A DNA stretch of 40,729 bases from Pirellulales bacterium (GTDB lineage Bacteria > Planctomycetota > Planctomycetia > Pirellulales > JAEUIK01). Under the pieces are notes generated by a model. That model had not been told where the DNA came from, did not search any database, and worked only from the letters and a program-made list of their open reading frames with translations. Shown here piece after piece: positions 7,098-16,400 of the stretch (positions are counted from its first letter, which is position 1; the number at the start of each line of letters is the position of its first letter). The position numbers and the translations under genes were made by a program. The DNA is taken from the NCBI GenBank assembly GCA_019694455.1, contig JAIBBY010000047.1, forward strand, positions 1 through 40,729, given 5' to 3'.

Positions 7098-9736
7098 GCC
7101 GGGCCGCCAAATTACGGCGCGACCGTCCCCCAGTCGCCGCGAAATCGGCGAGCGCCGCGCGGCAGCACCTCCGCCCAGTTGCTTTGCCAAAATGGCTCGT
7201 GGGTTGGCGCGCGTGGCTGGCGGCGCTGGTGCTGGTGACTGCGATCATTGCGGTGTGGCGGCGCGAGATCATCGATTCGCCACCGTATTGGGACTCGGCG
7301 ATGGGGTTGTTTTTGGAAGCCGATTTTCTGGCGCGGACCGGCTTCGATTACGCGCAACTGACGTCGCAAGAAGGGAGATTCATCGAAGGGGGAGCGGCAA
7401 TTTACATTGTCAGCGTGATGCCGTCGCTATTGGCTTGCGCGATGCGCAGCCTGCCGAGCGTCGAAGCGGTGCTGGTGGCGGGACATCTATTTAGTTTTGC
7501 GACGGCAGCGGCGCTGGGGTTGGTTATCTTTGCGATTCTGTATCGCAGGGTTGGGAATTGGGCCGCGGGGCTCGTGGCCGCGGCGGTGCTGACGACGCCG
7601 CTCTTCGCGACGCAGATCGACATGATCGGCATGGACTTGCCGATGACCTTGATGGCGACTTTGGCGTTGTGGTGCGTGGCGCGTGATTGGTATTTCGGGG
7701 CGGCCTGCATGTCGCTGGCCGCATTCTTCGTCAAGCTGAGCGGCGGCGTCAGCACGGCGGCCTTGGTGACTTTTTTGGCATTACTTTCGGTGGCCAGCCT
7801 CAATGGCGGCGCCTGCCGCGCGCGACGGTGGTGGGTCGGCTTTGGGATGGCGCTGTTCTGCTTGGCGATTGAGTTGTCGGTCGCGCAGTGGATGTCGCTA
7901 TTACCCAAGAGCAGCGTCGAACAGCGCGAGGCCAACACCGCGGAAGGGATCGTATCGCTGCTCGACGCGCGTTATTGGTGCCCTGACTTGGCGCTGATTT
8001 TCTTGGTGTCGCTAGCGCTCAGTCTGGTTTTGCTTGGGGCCCGGTTGCTTGGCGATTGGAAGGGGCTGCCGCGACCGAGGCGAGTGGGGGGCGCGCTGGC
8101 TATCGCGCGCGAAGCGCTTTGGGATCAGCGGGTGGAGTTGTACTGTTGGACGGCGGTGATTGGCCTGCTGTTGGTGCTGTCGCGGATTTACACCATTCCG
8201 CGTTATCTGACGATGCCGCTGGTTTATGTTTGGATCGTGCTGGCCGTATCGCTTTTTCAGCGACTCAAGGCAGGGGGCTGGGGGCTGGGCTTGGTGGCGC
8301 TAGTGATTGCGTTCAATCTGGCGAACGCCTCGGGTAGATTTTTGCCGGCGCTGCCGAGCGAGGACGTTTTTCAATCACGGACCGGCGCGTTCTTGGAGCG
8401 GAGTCGCGAGTACCTGGCGGATCACCGTGAGAACCTGGCGCTGGTGAAGGCATTGGAACACGAGGCGCGCGACCGCGCGATCGTAACCGCAGCCCCGTTT
8501 GTGCACTTTCTTTCCAAACCAGCCCTGGGCTATGTGAAGTCTCCGCTTCACGGCTATTCGGTCAATACGTACACGACGGAAACCTTTCCGGCGGTGTCAA
8601 CGCTGCGCGACGCGCCTGCCGAGCGGTTGGTGTTTGTGTGGGCAACGAATCGATTTGTGCCGCTGGCGCTGTGCGCCATGCCCGAGCCTCAAGCGGGAGA
8701 TCGCATCATCTATAAAGCAGGCGCGCCGGTCTCGCTGGTGGCGTTTGAACGGGGCGACGACGATCCGCGGATATCGCCGCTGGAGCGGAAGGAACGCTAT
8801 CTGGCCTTGCTGTTTCCGGGGGACTCCTCGAAGGGGAAAGCGGAGCGGTTGGAGGAAGCGGGCGACCTGGCTGGCGCCATCGCGGCCTATCGAGAGGCGC
8901 TGTCGGCGGAACCGTTGCGGCTGGGCGCGCGCTATCGATTGGCGGCGCTGCTGGCCCGCGTGGGGGACGATGCCGCGGCGCTGGCGGAATATCGCTTTCT
9001 CTTGGAGAACACCTCCAATGACGTGAGCATCTATCTGGTGATGATTGAATTGATGGCGCGACAGGGGCAGGTTGCCGAGGGGGTGGAATTGATGCAATCT
9101 GCGGTGGATCGGTTTCCGCGCGACGTCCGATTTTGGGTTTGGCTGGGCCGCTTGTATGGAGTCGAGGGGCATTGGTTCCAAGCCGAGAACGCATTTCTAA
9201 ATGCGGTGGAGCTCGATAGAGCCGGTACGGACGCTTTCTATGGGCTCGGCGGCGCTTATCGGAAACTGGATCGACTTGTGGACGCCAAGAACGCCTGGGA
9301 GCGCGCGCTGGCGATCGATCCGCGTCATGTTGGCGCCACATTGGCATTGGCGGAGCTTTTGCTCGACACGGGGGACGAATCGGGGGCGGTGGACCGCTTG
9401 CGTGGCAGCGTGGCAGCCGGTTCGACGAGCGACACACTACAGAATCTGCTGGCGTGGCTCTTGGCCACCAGCCCTGACGACAAAGTGCGCGATGGCGAGG
9501 AGGCAGTGCGGTTGGCCGAGGGAATCTGCGCCAAGTACCCGGATCGCGCCAGCTATCTCGACACGCTGGCCGCCGCCTATGCGGCGGCTGGGCGATTTGA
9601 GGAGGCCGTGGGCGCCAGCGATCGAGCGCTGGCGGCCGCCATGTCGGCGGGGGACATGGAACTGCCGCAAGCGATCAAGCAGCGGCGCCAGGAATATGAA
9701 GGTCGTCGCGCGTATCGACGCCCGCTCCATAAATAG
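7094..9736 (+). CDS. GT-C-like polytopic membrane protein with C-terminal TPR repeats
   Basis: The protein has 880 residues. The true start is the ATG at 7094, which overlaps the upstream stop (ATGA); a longer frame opening at 6866 lies inside the cytochrome gene and is rejected. After a basic N-terminus come many hydrophobic segments (about residues 40-440), with PYWDSA in the first exported loop, as in ArnT/PMT-type GT-C enzymes. From about residue 575 to the end are TPR units. The end carries an ATSPDDKVRDG...DTLAAAYAAAGRF module and an RRAYRRP tail, closely like the end of the neighbouring cytochrome. Function is probably sugar transfer from a polyprenyl-phosphate donor; donor and acceptor are unknown. 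Confidence 0.8.
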   Translation: MSRAAKLRRDRPPVAAKSASAARQHLRPVALPKWLVGWRAWLAALVLVTAIIAVWRREIIDSPPYWDSAMGLFLEADFLARTGFDYAQLTSQEGRFIEGGAAIYIVSVMPSLLACAMRSLPSVEAVLVAGHLFSFATAAALGLVIFAILYRRVGNWAAGLVAAAVLTTPLFATQIDMIGMDLPMTLMATLALWCVARDWYFGAACMSLAAFFVKLSGGVSTAALVTFLALLSVASLNGGACRARRWWVGFGMALFCLAIELSVAQWMSLLPKSSVEQREANTAEGIVSLLDARYWCPDLALIFLVSLALSLVLLGARLLGDWKGLPRPRRVGGALAIAREALWDQRVELYCWTAVIGLLLVLSRIYTIPRYLTMPLVYVWIVLAVSLFQRLKAGGWGLGLVALVIAFNLANASGRFLPALPSEDVFQSRTGAFLERSREYLADHRENLALVKALEHEARDRAIVTAAPFVHFLSKPALGYVKSPLHGYSVNTYTTETFPAVSTLRDAPAERLVFVWATNRFVPLALCAMPEPQAGDRIIYKAGAPVSLVAFERGDDDPRISPLERKERYLALLFPGDSSKGKAERLEEAGDLAGAIAAYREALSAEPLRLGARYRLAALLARVGDDAAALAEYRFLLENTSNDVSIYLVMIELMARQGQVAEGVELMQSAVDRFPRDVRFWVWLGRLYGVEGHWFQAENAFLNAVELDRAGTDAFYGLGGAYRKLDRLVDAKNAWERALAIDPRHVGATLALAELLLDTGDESGAVDRLRGSVAAGSTSDTLQNLLAWLLATSPDDKVRDGEEAVRLAEGICAKYPDRASYLDTLAAAYAAAGRFEEAVGASDRALAAAMSAGDMELPQAIKQRRQEYEGRRAYRRPLHK

Positions 9737-9860
9737 ACGACGCGGCGAGCCGCCGAACGATGACGGGCGGCGCTGGTTGCAAGCGGAGCAGCAGGCAAAA
9801 TCGTCGTAATTGGACGGAACTACTGCCATATTGCTGGCCTATTAGCGGGGTGGCTGCGGC

Positions 9861-9888
9861 TTGACACTTGGGGGGGGCTGTCCATAAT
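9861..9888 (+). promoter_or_regulatory. Candidate promoter of the exosortase/EPS operon
   Basis: TTGACA (9861-9866), a 16-base spacer and CATAAT (9883-9888) make a good sigma-70-type match in the only sizeable gap upstream of the 19-gene run. If used, it gives a leader of about 345 bases before the exosortase start. The spacer contains an eight-G run. No sigma-54 type -24/-12 pair was found here. Confidence 0.5.
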
Positions 9889-9907
9889 CGAACCTTAGTC
9901 CCCCCAA
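9868..9907. repeat. G/C-tract inverted repeat spanning the candidate -10 box
   Basis: TTGGGGGG (9868-9875) is the reverse complement of CCCCCCAA (9900-9907). The two arms flank the CATAAT box. It may be an operator or an mRNA structure, or chance in GC-rich DNA. Confidence 0.35.
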
Positions 9908-10182
9908 TCGAGTAACTTGTCCGGCTTACTGACCATTCGCGTCAGGCGTCTTTCCGGGCGCGATTTGGTTCTCGCAGGAGTTGAAACTACCGCAGCAGGG
10001 CGGCTAGCGGTTTGGGCAGTTGATCGGCCAGTTCTACCGCGTTCGTCCCTGCCATTGGGTTCGCGCTGAGGATGCGGATTTGCCGCGGCGCGATCTAGAG
10101 TGGGCCGCCGAAGACGCTGCATTTGGCGTGTCGGCGGCATGTGGGCGAAAGCGTTTCATTCATTGTGGCGAACGAATTGAGC

Positions 10183-10208
10183 GTAGGGCCGCACACACGC
10201 GGCGCTAC
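10183..10208 (+). promoter_or_regulatory. Leader hairpin upstream of the exosortase gene
   Basis: GTAG (10183-10186) pairs with CTAC (10205-10208), and GCCGC (10188-10192) pairs with GCGGC (10199-10203). There is one G/G mismatch and an ACACAC loop. It ends 32 bases before the start codon and has no T-run, so it looks like a 5'-leader structure and not a terminator. Confidence 0.4.
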
Positions 10209-10240
10209 CCACGGGGACGGAGTCCAGACGGAAAGCACCT

Positions 10241-11122
10241 ATGCAGTCGCGTTGGAAATGGCTCGTTGGACTGCCGATCTTGGCGATCCTCTTTTTCTGG
10301 TCGTATTGGCCAGCGCTGGAGCGGATGGTGCAAGCGTGGATCCGCGAGGCAGATTATTCGCACGGCTTCTTGGTGGTTCCCTTCGCCGGGTATCTGTTGT
10401 GGGCGCGGCGCGAGACGTTTCCGGGCATTGAGCCGGGGCTCTCCTGGGGGGGCCTGGGGCTGATCGCGCTGGCGTCGTTGGCGCGACCGCTGGCGGCCTG
10501 GTTTTATCTGGAGCCGTTGGACGGCTACACCATACCGGTGTGGCTGGCGGGCGTGTGCTGGTTCTTTTTGGGCAGGCAGTGCCTGGCGTGGTGTTTGCCG
10601 GCATTGTGCTTTCTGGCGTTCATGGTGCCGTTGCCGTGGCGGATTGAGCACGCGCTGAGTCTGCCGCTGCAGGGCGTTGCCACGTTTGGAAGTTGCTTTT
10701 TGTTGCAGTGTCTTGGGCTGCCGGCCGTTGCGGTGGGAAACACACTGCTCTTGGGCGACATACCGCTGGAGGTCGAGCAGGCTTGTAGCGGCCTGCGATT
10801 GTTTGTGGGGTTCTTCGCGGTGTCGTTCGCCTATGTGCTGTTGACCGAACGCCCGTGGTGGCAGACGTTCGCGATCATTGCGGCGGCGGCGCCGATCGCG
10901 ATTGTATCGAATGTGCTGCGCATTACGGCCACGGGCTTGTTGTATCGCTACATCGGGGGATCGGCGGCGCGTCACTTTTCGCATGACGCCGCCGGGTGGG
11001 TGATGATCCTCCTTGCGACGGGGCTGTTGAGCCTACTACTATGGTACCTGAACCGGTTGGTGATCGAGGTCCGACCGGTGGCGACCCTCTCCTCTTTTTC
11101 CGCGCCGAGCGTTCAACAATAA
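10241..11122 (+). CDS. Exosortase (exosortase/archaeosortase family membrane transpeptidase)
   Basis: The 293-residue protein is almost entirely membrane-embedded, the usual length for EpsH-type exosortases. The near-invariant catalytic residues are visible: Cys182 in VEQACSGLR, Arg227 in NVLRI, and His248 in SHDAAGW. The N-terminal YSHGFLVVP segment is also typical. Exosortases recognise C-terminal PEP-CTERM-like signals (short motif, membrane helix, basic end), cleave near the motif and are thought to anchor the protein at the cell surface. The gene heads the EPS run and EpsI lies three genes downstream, the standard association. Planctomycete versions have been given their own subclass name (exosortase U, from memory); the subclass cannot be assigned here. 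No substrate is visible in the window. Confidence 0.95.
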   Translation: MQSRWKWLVGLPILAILFFWSYWPALERMVQAWIREADYSHGFLVVPFAGYLLWARRETFPGIEPGLSWGGLGLIALASLARPLAAWFYLEPLDGYTIPVWLAGVCWFFLGRQCLAWCLPALCFLAFMVPLPWRIEHALSLPLQGVATFGSCFLLQCLGLPAVAVGNTLLLGDIPLEVEQACSGLRLFVGFFAVSFAYVLLTERPWWQTFAIIAAAAPIAIVSNVLRITATGLLYRYIGGSAARHFSHDAAGWVMILLATGLLSLLLWYLNRLVIEVRPVATLSSFSAPSVQQ

Positions 11123-11176
11123 ATCGGCGCATCGCGTCTGGTTCTCTTCCCAATCTCAGGCCAGTCTGCTTCCGCT

Positions 11177-13372
11177 ATGACACAACTCCCGCCGACACTG
11201 ACCGACGATTACCAACCGCAGCCTCGCGTGGGCCTGCAATTGATACTGCGAGCCGCGCGCAATTGGTGGCTATGGTGCCTGCTGGCGGGCATTCCGCTGG
11301 CGCTAGCCGGGACGATTGCCGTGTGGCTGTTGTTCGAGCCGGTGTATCGGGCCATATCGTGGCTGCGCATTGAGGATCGTCAACATGTGGCGTTTCCGGG
11401 GCCGGAAGACACGCGGCGATTTGTGCAAACGCAGAAGCAATTGATCCGCAGTCCGATCGTGCTGAACTCGGTGATCAGCAATCCCGAGATCGCGCGGCTG
11501 CCCGACCTGCTGGAAGAAGAAGATCCGCTGGAGTGGCTGAGCCATCAATTGGTGGTGGACTCGGTGGGCGAGTCGGACATTTTTCAGATCCGCTTCGACT
11601 CATCGACGCCCGAGGGATCGAAGAAGATCGTCGACACGGTGCTCAATTCTTATTTGAAGACGCGGCACAGCGACGTGGACGAGCGATCGTTCAACTTGAT
11701 TGAAGTGCTCGAGTCTGATTTGGAATCGCGCGAGAAGGACCTGGGCGCGCTACGCGATCGGGTGCGTGAATTGACCAAGCAGACGGCGGCCTCGGGGGGG
11801 GCGGTGACCCTGGCGCCAGAACACAAAAACGCCACGGAGACGGCAGCGCGGTCGGCGTATCTGGAACTAGACCGGGAACTGCGTCAGGCCGAGATCGATT
11901 TGTTGATGGAAGAGGCGCAGCACAAGGCAATTGAAGATCAAAAGCCGACGACGACGTTCTCTGAAACAATGATCGATCAGGCGGTGGAGCAGCATCCGCA
12001 AGTTCAACACCTGCTCGCGGAACTACAGGACGAAGAGGCGGGACTCAATAAGCGGAAGGCTGTGACGAATGATCGCCGCGTACTGAACATCCTCAGCAGC
12101 AAAATCGCGCGACTGGAATCGGAATTGAAGAAGGCCCGCGAGGAAGCTCGGCCCGAGGTAGTCGAAATCCTGCAAGACGCGGCGCGGCAAGAGCACGCGG
12201 CGCAAATGGACGAATTGCAGACGCGGATCGAGAACCACCGATTGTTGGTCGCCACACTCGAAGCGCGGATCAACGAAGAAAAATCGAAGCTGGCCGACAC
12301 GGGAAGCGAGAATCTGGATTTGGAATTCGCGCGCGAGAAACTCAACCGGGCGGAAGACATTCACAGCATGATTTCGGACCGTGTCGAGCGATTGCGCACC
12401 GAAATGAACGCGCCGGAACGGGTGACGTTGTTGAGTCCGGCCACGTTGCCGCGCAAGCCGGTTGAGGAGATTCCATACAAGCAACTCATCGCGGCGTGTT
12501 TGGCCGGGTTGTTGGCGCCGTTCGTATTGGCCGTGTTGTGGGAGATGCGAATCCGCCGGATTGCCGATCCGGAGCAGATTCCGCAAGAAACCCACCTGCC
12601 GGTGCTGGGCGAGGTGACCATGTTGCCGGTCAGCGCCGTCAATGGCAAGAAGAAACTGACTCACCAGTTCAATTTGGATCGCGACACTTTTGAGGAGAGC
12701 ATCGACTATTTGCGGACCAACCTGCTGCTGACGCATGCGATCGACACCGTGCAGGTGATCGCCATCGCCAGCGCCAACAGCAACGAGGGCAAATCGAATT
12801 TGGCGGCGCACCTGGCGGCGAGCCTGGCGCGTTCGTGTCACGAGCCAGTGCTGTTGATCGACGCCGACTTGCGCGATCCCGATGCGCACCATATCTTTGG
12901 CATCGGCGCCGCGCCAGGTCTGGTGGATGTGCTGGATGGCCGTGCCGCCGCCGAGCAGGCGGTTGTTTCGATGCCGCCCGGGGCGCCGTGCATTCTGCCG
13001 GCTGGCCGTTTGAACAAGAGCCCGCATGTGCTGTTGAGCGAAGGGCGCTTTCACGCGCTATTGGAAAAGTTGCGTCCGCGCTATCGGCATATCGTGATCG
13101 ACATGCCACCGGTGTTGCCCGCGGGCGATGCGTTGCTGCTGGCCAGCGCGGCCGATGGAACGTTGTTTTGCACGATGCGTGATCGCAGTCGCGGGCCGCA
13201 AGTGCGGCTGGCCTGCGAGCGGTTGACGCGCGCCGGCGCGCGGTTGCTGGGGGCGGTGCTGAGCGGTGTGCCGCGGCAGACGTATGTCAATCGCTATGGC
13301 AGCTATCACTACACCTACACCGGCGGCAGCGTCGCTCCGCCGGATGAAGCGGTGATGTCGAACGGCGCTTAA
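11177..13372 (+). CDS. Wzz-type chain-length determinant fused to BY-kinase/ParA-like ATPase domain
   Basis: The protein has 731 residues. Membrane segments at about 30-53 and 437-456 bracket a large periplasmic Wzz domain with coiled coil (about 160-405). A cytoplasmic P-loop kinase domain follows. Walker A is SNEGKS at 535-540, Walker A' is LLIDADLRDP near 559-568, and Walker B is IVIDMPP near 639-645. A tyrosine cluster (Tyr703, 707, 710, 712, 714) lies close to the C-terminus and could be the autophosphorylation site that sets polymer length in Wzc/CapAB systems. The P-loop differs from the common PGEGKS/T form. It follows the exosortase after 54 bases, a position matching the tyrosine-kinase gene of exosortase-A EPS loci. 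Confidence 0.92.
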   Translation: MTQLPPTLTDDYQPQPRVGLQLILRAARNWWLWCLLAGIPLALAGTIAVWLLFEPVYRAISWLRIEDRQHVAFPGPEDTRRFVQTQKQLIRSPIVLNSVISNPEIARLPDLLEEEDPLEWLSHQLVVDSVGESDIFQIRFDSSTPEGSKKIVDTVLNSYLKTRHSDVDERSFNLIEVLESDLESREKDLGALRDRVRELTKQTAASGGAVTLAPEHKNATETAARSAYLELDRELRQAEIDLLMEEAQHKAIEDQKPTTTFSETMIDQAVEQHPQVQHLLAELQDEEAGLNKRKAVTNDRRVLNILSSKIARLESELKKAREEARPEVVEILQDAARQEHAAQMDELQTRIENHRLLVATLEARINEEKSKLADTGSENLDLEFAREKLNRAEDIHSMISDRVERLRTEMNAPERVTLLSPATLPRKPVEEIPYKQLIAACLAGLLAPFVLAVLWEMRIRRIADPEQIPQETHLPVLGEVTMLPVSAVNGKKKLTHQFNLDRDTFEESIDYLRTNLLLTHAIDTVQVIAIASANSNEGKSNLAAHLAASLARSCHEPVLLIDADLRDPDAHHIFGIGAAPGLVDVLDGRAAAEQAVVSMPPGAPCILPAGRLNKSPHVLLSEGRFHALLEKLRPRYRHIVIDMPPVLPAGDALLLASAADGTLFCTMRDRSRGPQVRLACERLTRAGARLLGAVLSGVPRQTYVNRYGSYHYTYTGGSVAPPDEAVMSNGA

Positions 13373-13440
13373 GCCGGCGCTGATGCACGCATTTTTCGCC
13401 AACCGACGCCGAACGTTGAACTTGAGGAGAAACGTCGCCG

Positions 13441-16400
13441 GTGATTGAGCCCGCGTCGCCAGTTGCTTCTGTTTTTCCGCCGGCGGACCATCGTCCCGCC
13501 GATGCGCCAATCCGGGTAATCAACTATCGGCTGCTGCTGGTCACGGCGCTGGTGTTGGTGGTGTTGACGCCGGCCGCGTATTTTTGGCGCGGTTATCAGG
13601 TCCAGCGCAACTCGAGCGCGTTGCTGGCGCGGGCGCTGGCGGCGCGCGAGCGAAAACAATGGCCGCGCGCGATTGAGTGTTATCAGCGTTATTTGCAACT
13701 GCGCCCGCATGATCTCGATGCGCGCGCGGAGTATGCGAAGACAATCGATCAAGGTGCGCGCAACTCGGCCGACAAGCGGAATGCCTGGCGCCGGTATGCC
13801 CAGGTGATTGGCCTGGCGCCGGAGCGGATGGACCTACAGGCGCGTTACGCGCAGTTGTCGCTGGAATTGGGGGCGTTTGCGATCGCGGAATCGGCGGCGC
13901 AACGGGTGCTAGGAGTGGATTCCAAGAACGCGACCGCGCTCAAAGTGCTTGCGTCGAGTCAATACTATTTGGCGCAGTCGACCGGTCGGAGCGATCGGCT
14001 GGCGAGCATCGTGCCATTGTTCGAGTCAGCCTTGGCTCGGCAGCCGGAAGATGTGGAGTTGACGCTGCAATTGGCGGATGTCCTGCGACAAATGAAGGAG
14101 GCGGAGCGCGCCGACGCGCTAGTCGATCGCGTGGTGCAGGCATCGGGCGAATCGGTGGAGGCGCTGATGGCGCGCTACCACTATCGCCGCCAACATCACC
14201 TAGGGACGGCCGACTCGGATCTGGATCAAGCGTTGGCCAAGGCGCCTCAGGACGCCAAGGTGCTGCTAACGGCCGCCGATCGAGCGCTGCGCGCGGCGCG
14301 ACTCGACGAGGCGCGCCGTTACAGCGATGAAGCCATCGCGGCAGCGCCGACTCAGGTGGAGAATTATTTGGCCGCCGGTCGGATTCGACTGGCGCAGGGA
14401 CAACGCGACGAGGCGGTGGAGATTTGGCAGCGCGGCCTCAAGAAAGTTGGCGCGGACAACGTTTTTTTAAATCTGGAAGCGTCGCGCGTGCTTTTGGCAA
14501 CGCATAAGCTGGATGACGCGGAACGACATCTGGGAGCGACAGAGCGCGCCTTGCGCGACTTGTCGCTGCAATTGCCGGAACAGCAGCGTGGCCGATTGAC
14601 GCAACTGCAAGGCACGGTCGCCTATTTGTGGGGTGTGCTGGAAGCGGAGCAAGGCGACTTTCACCGCGCTGTGCCGCACTTGGAGCGCGCCTTGGTGGTG
14701 TTTCAGCCCACGCAGCGCGTGGGGGCGGAGATGATGCCGCGCTATCAAGCGCTGATGAAGTTGGGCGAGTGCTACGCCCATCTGGAAGAGTGGGATTTGG
14801 CGGCCGGAGTCTTTCAAGAGGCCGCGTCGCTCCAGCCCGACTCGGTGCAGGCGGCGCTGGCGGCTGGCGACATGTGGCAGCGGGCCGGTCGGTTTGACCT
14901 GGCCAGCGAACAGTACGACAAGGTCTTGCATCAGAAGGCGGCTTCGCCCGAGGACTGGGCGGTGTGGGCTTATAACAAACTGCGGCACGAGCTTTCGCTA
15001 CCCGCCGAAGAGCGTAGCTTGCCCGAATGCGAGTCGGTGCTGTCGAAGGCGAAGGAGCAGGCGCCCGATTCGGTCCGCCTGGCGTTGTTGGAGGCGGAGT
15101 TTCGCGCGCTGCAAGAACGACATGAAGACGCCTTGGCGATTTGCGAAAAGCTTCGCGACGCGCATCCCGAATCGGTCGATCTGTGGCGGTTTTTGACGCT
15201 GGCCTACCAGCAATGGGGCTATCCGGCCAAGGCGCTGCAAGCGGTGGAGTCGCTCAAGAAGTTGTCGACTGTCAGCCGAGGAGACCAGACGCTCTTGGAG
15301 GCGGAGCTATTGTCGCTGCGCAAGGAATATGGCGCGGCGGAAAAGCTGCTACGCGAGGCGCTACCGGCATTTGAGGAAGGGGAGCGCAAACGCGGCAACT
15401 TGCGGCTGGCGACGGTGCTATTGGAGCAAGGCAAGCGGCGTGAAGCCATCGAGCTGCTCGAGCGATTGACGAATGAGTCGCCAGGCGACGTGGAATTGCA
15501 ACGGCGCTTGGCCGAACTGGCTTGGGAGGCTGGCGACACCAAGTTATTGGGTCGCAGCGCAGCGCAACTCGAAAAACTGGAAGGCGCCAACGGCACCTGG
15601 TGGCGATTCTATCGCGCCGAGCAGTTGTTGGGCGAAGCGACGAGCGCCAGCTCGCCGGCCGGGCGTGAGGCCGCGCGCCTGACAGCCGACGTATCGACGC
15701 GCCGTCCGCGCTGGTCGCGGGCGGCAGTGCTGCGCGGCGATGTGGCCCGACTCGAGGGAAGAAACACGGAAGCGCTCGAGCAATACGCGCAGGCAGCGCA
15801 GTTGGGCGATCAGAGCCTGAAGGTCTTGGAGCGGCTGGTGACGGCGCTCTATGCGGAGAATCGCTTCGAGGAGGCGCAGCAACATTTGGCGTCGTTTGAC
15901 GACCCCACGCTGCAATCGCCGGAATTGTCGGTATTGGCGATCTCGCTGTCGATGCGGCAGGGAGAGACGAGCCAGGCGATCGCCTTGGCGCGCGAGGCCG
16001 CGGCCCGTTGGCCGGACGATGCGATGCAACAGATCTGGCTGGGCCAGGTGCTGGCGCTGGCCAAGCAAAACGACGAGGCGACCGCGGCGTTTCGCGCCGC
16101 AATTGATCGCGCGCCGCAAGACCCCAGAACCTGGGGCGCGATGTTGAATTACCTGCTGCGCGACGAAAAGCCCGACGCCGCGCGGGAACTATTGGCCGAA
16201 GCGGCGCGGAGCGAAAAGTTGCCGCGCGGCGAGCGCGAGTTGTTGTTGGCACAGGGAAATCAGCAACTTGGCAACCAGCAGGAGGCCGCCACACATTTTG
16301 CCTTGGCGGCGCAGGCGGCGCCCGGCCGCGCGAGCATCCAGTTGTTGGCGGCGGATTACTTTTTGCAGCGCGACGGCGCGCGGGCGGAACAGTATTTGCG

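Larger units (their letters stand above)
9737..10240. other. Long leader/intergenic region before the exosortase gene
   Basis: About 504 bases lie between the TPR membrane protein and the exosortase, and no convincing gene is present. Apparent short frames on both strands have no ribosome-binding site and no family features. The region contains the candidate promoter and G/C inverted repeat near 9861-9907 and a strong hairpin at 10183-10208. I did not recognise a known riboswitch, including either c-di-GMP class, by eye. Confidence 0.5.

Noticed and set aside
9895..10140. Small minus-strand frame in the exosortase leader
   Set aside because: Low-complexity Arg/Pro-rich translation without start signals; the area is better explained as an untranslated leader.
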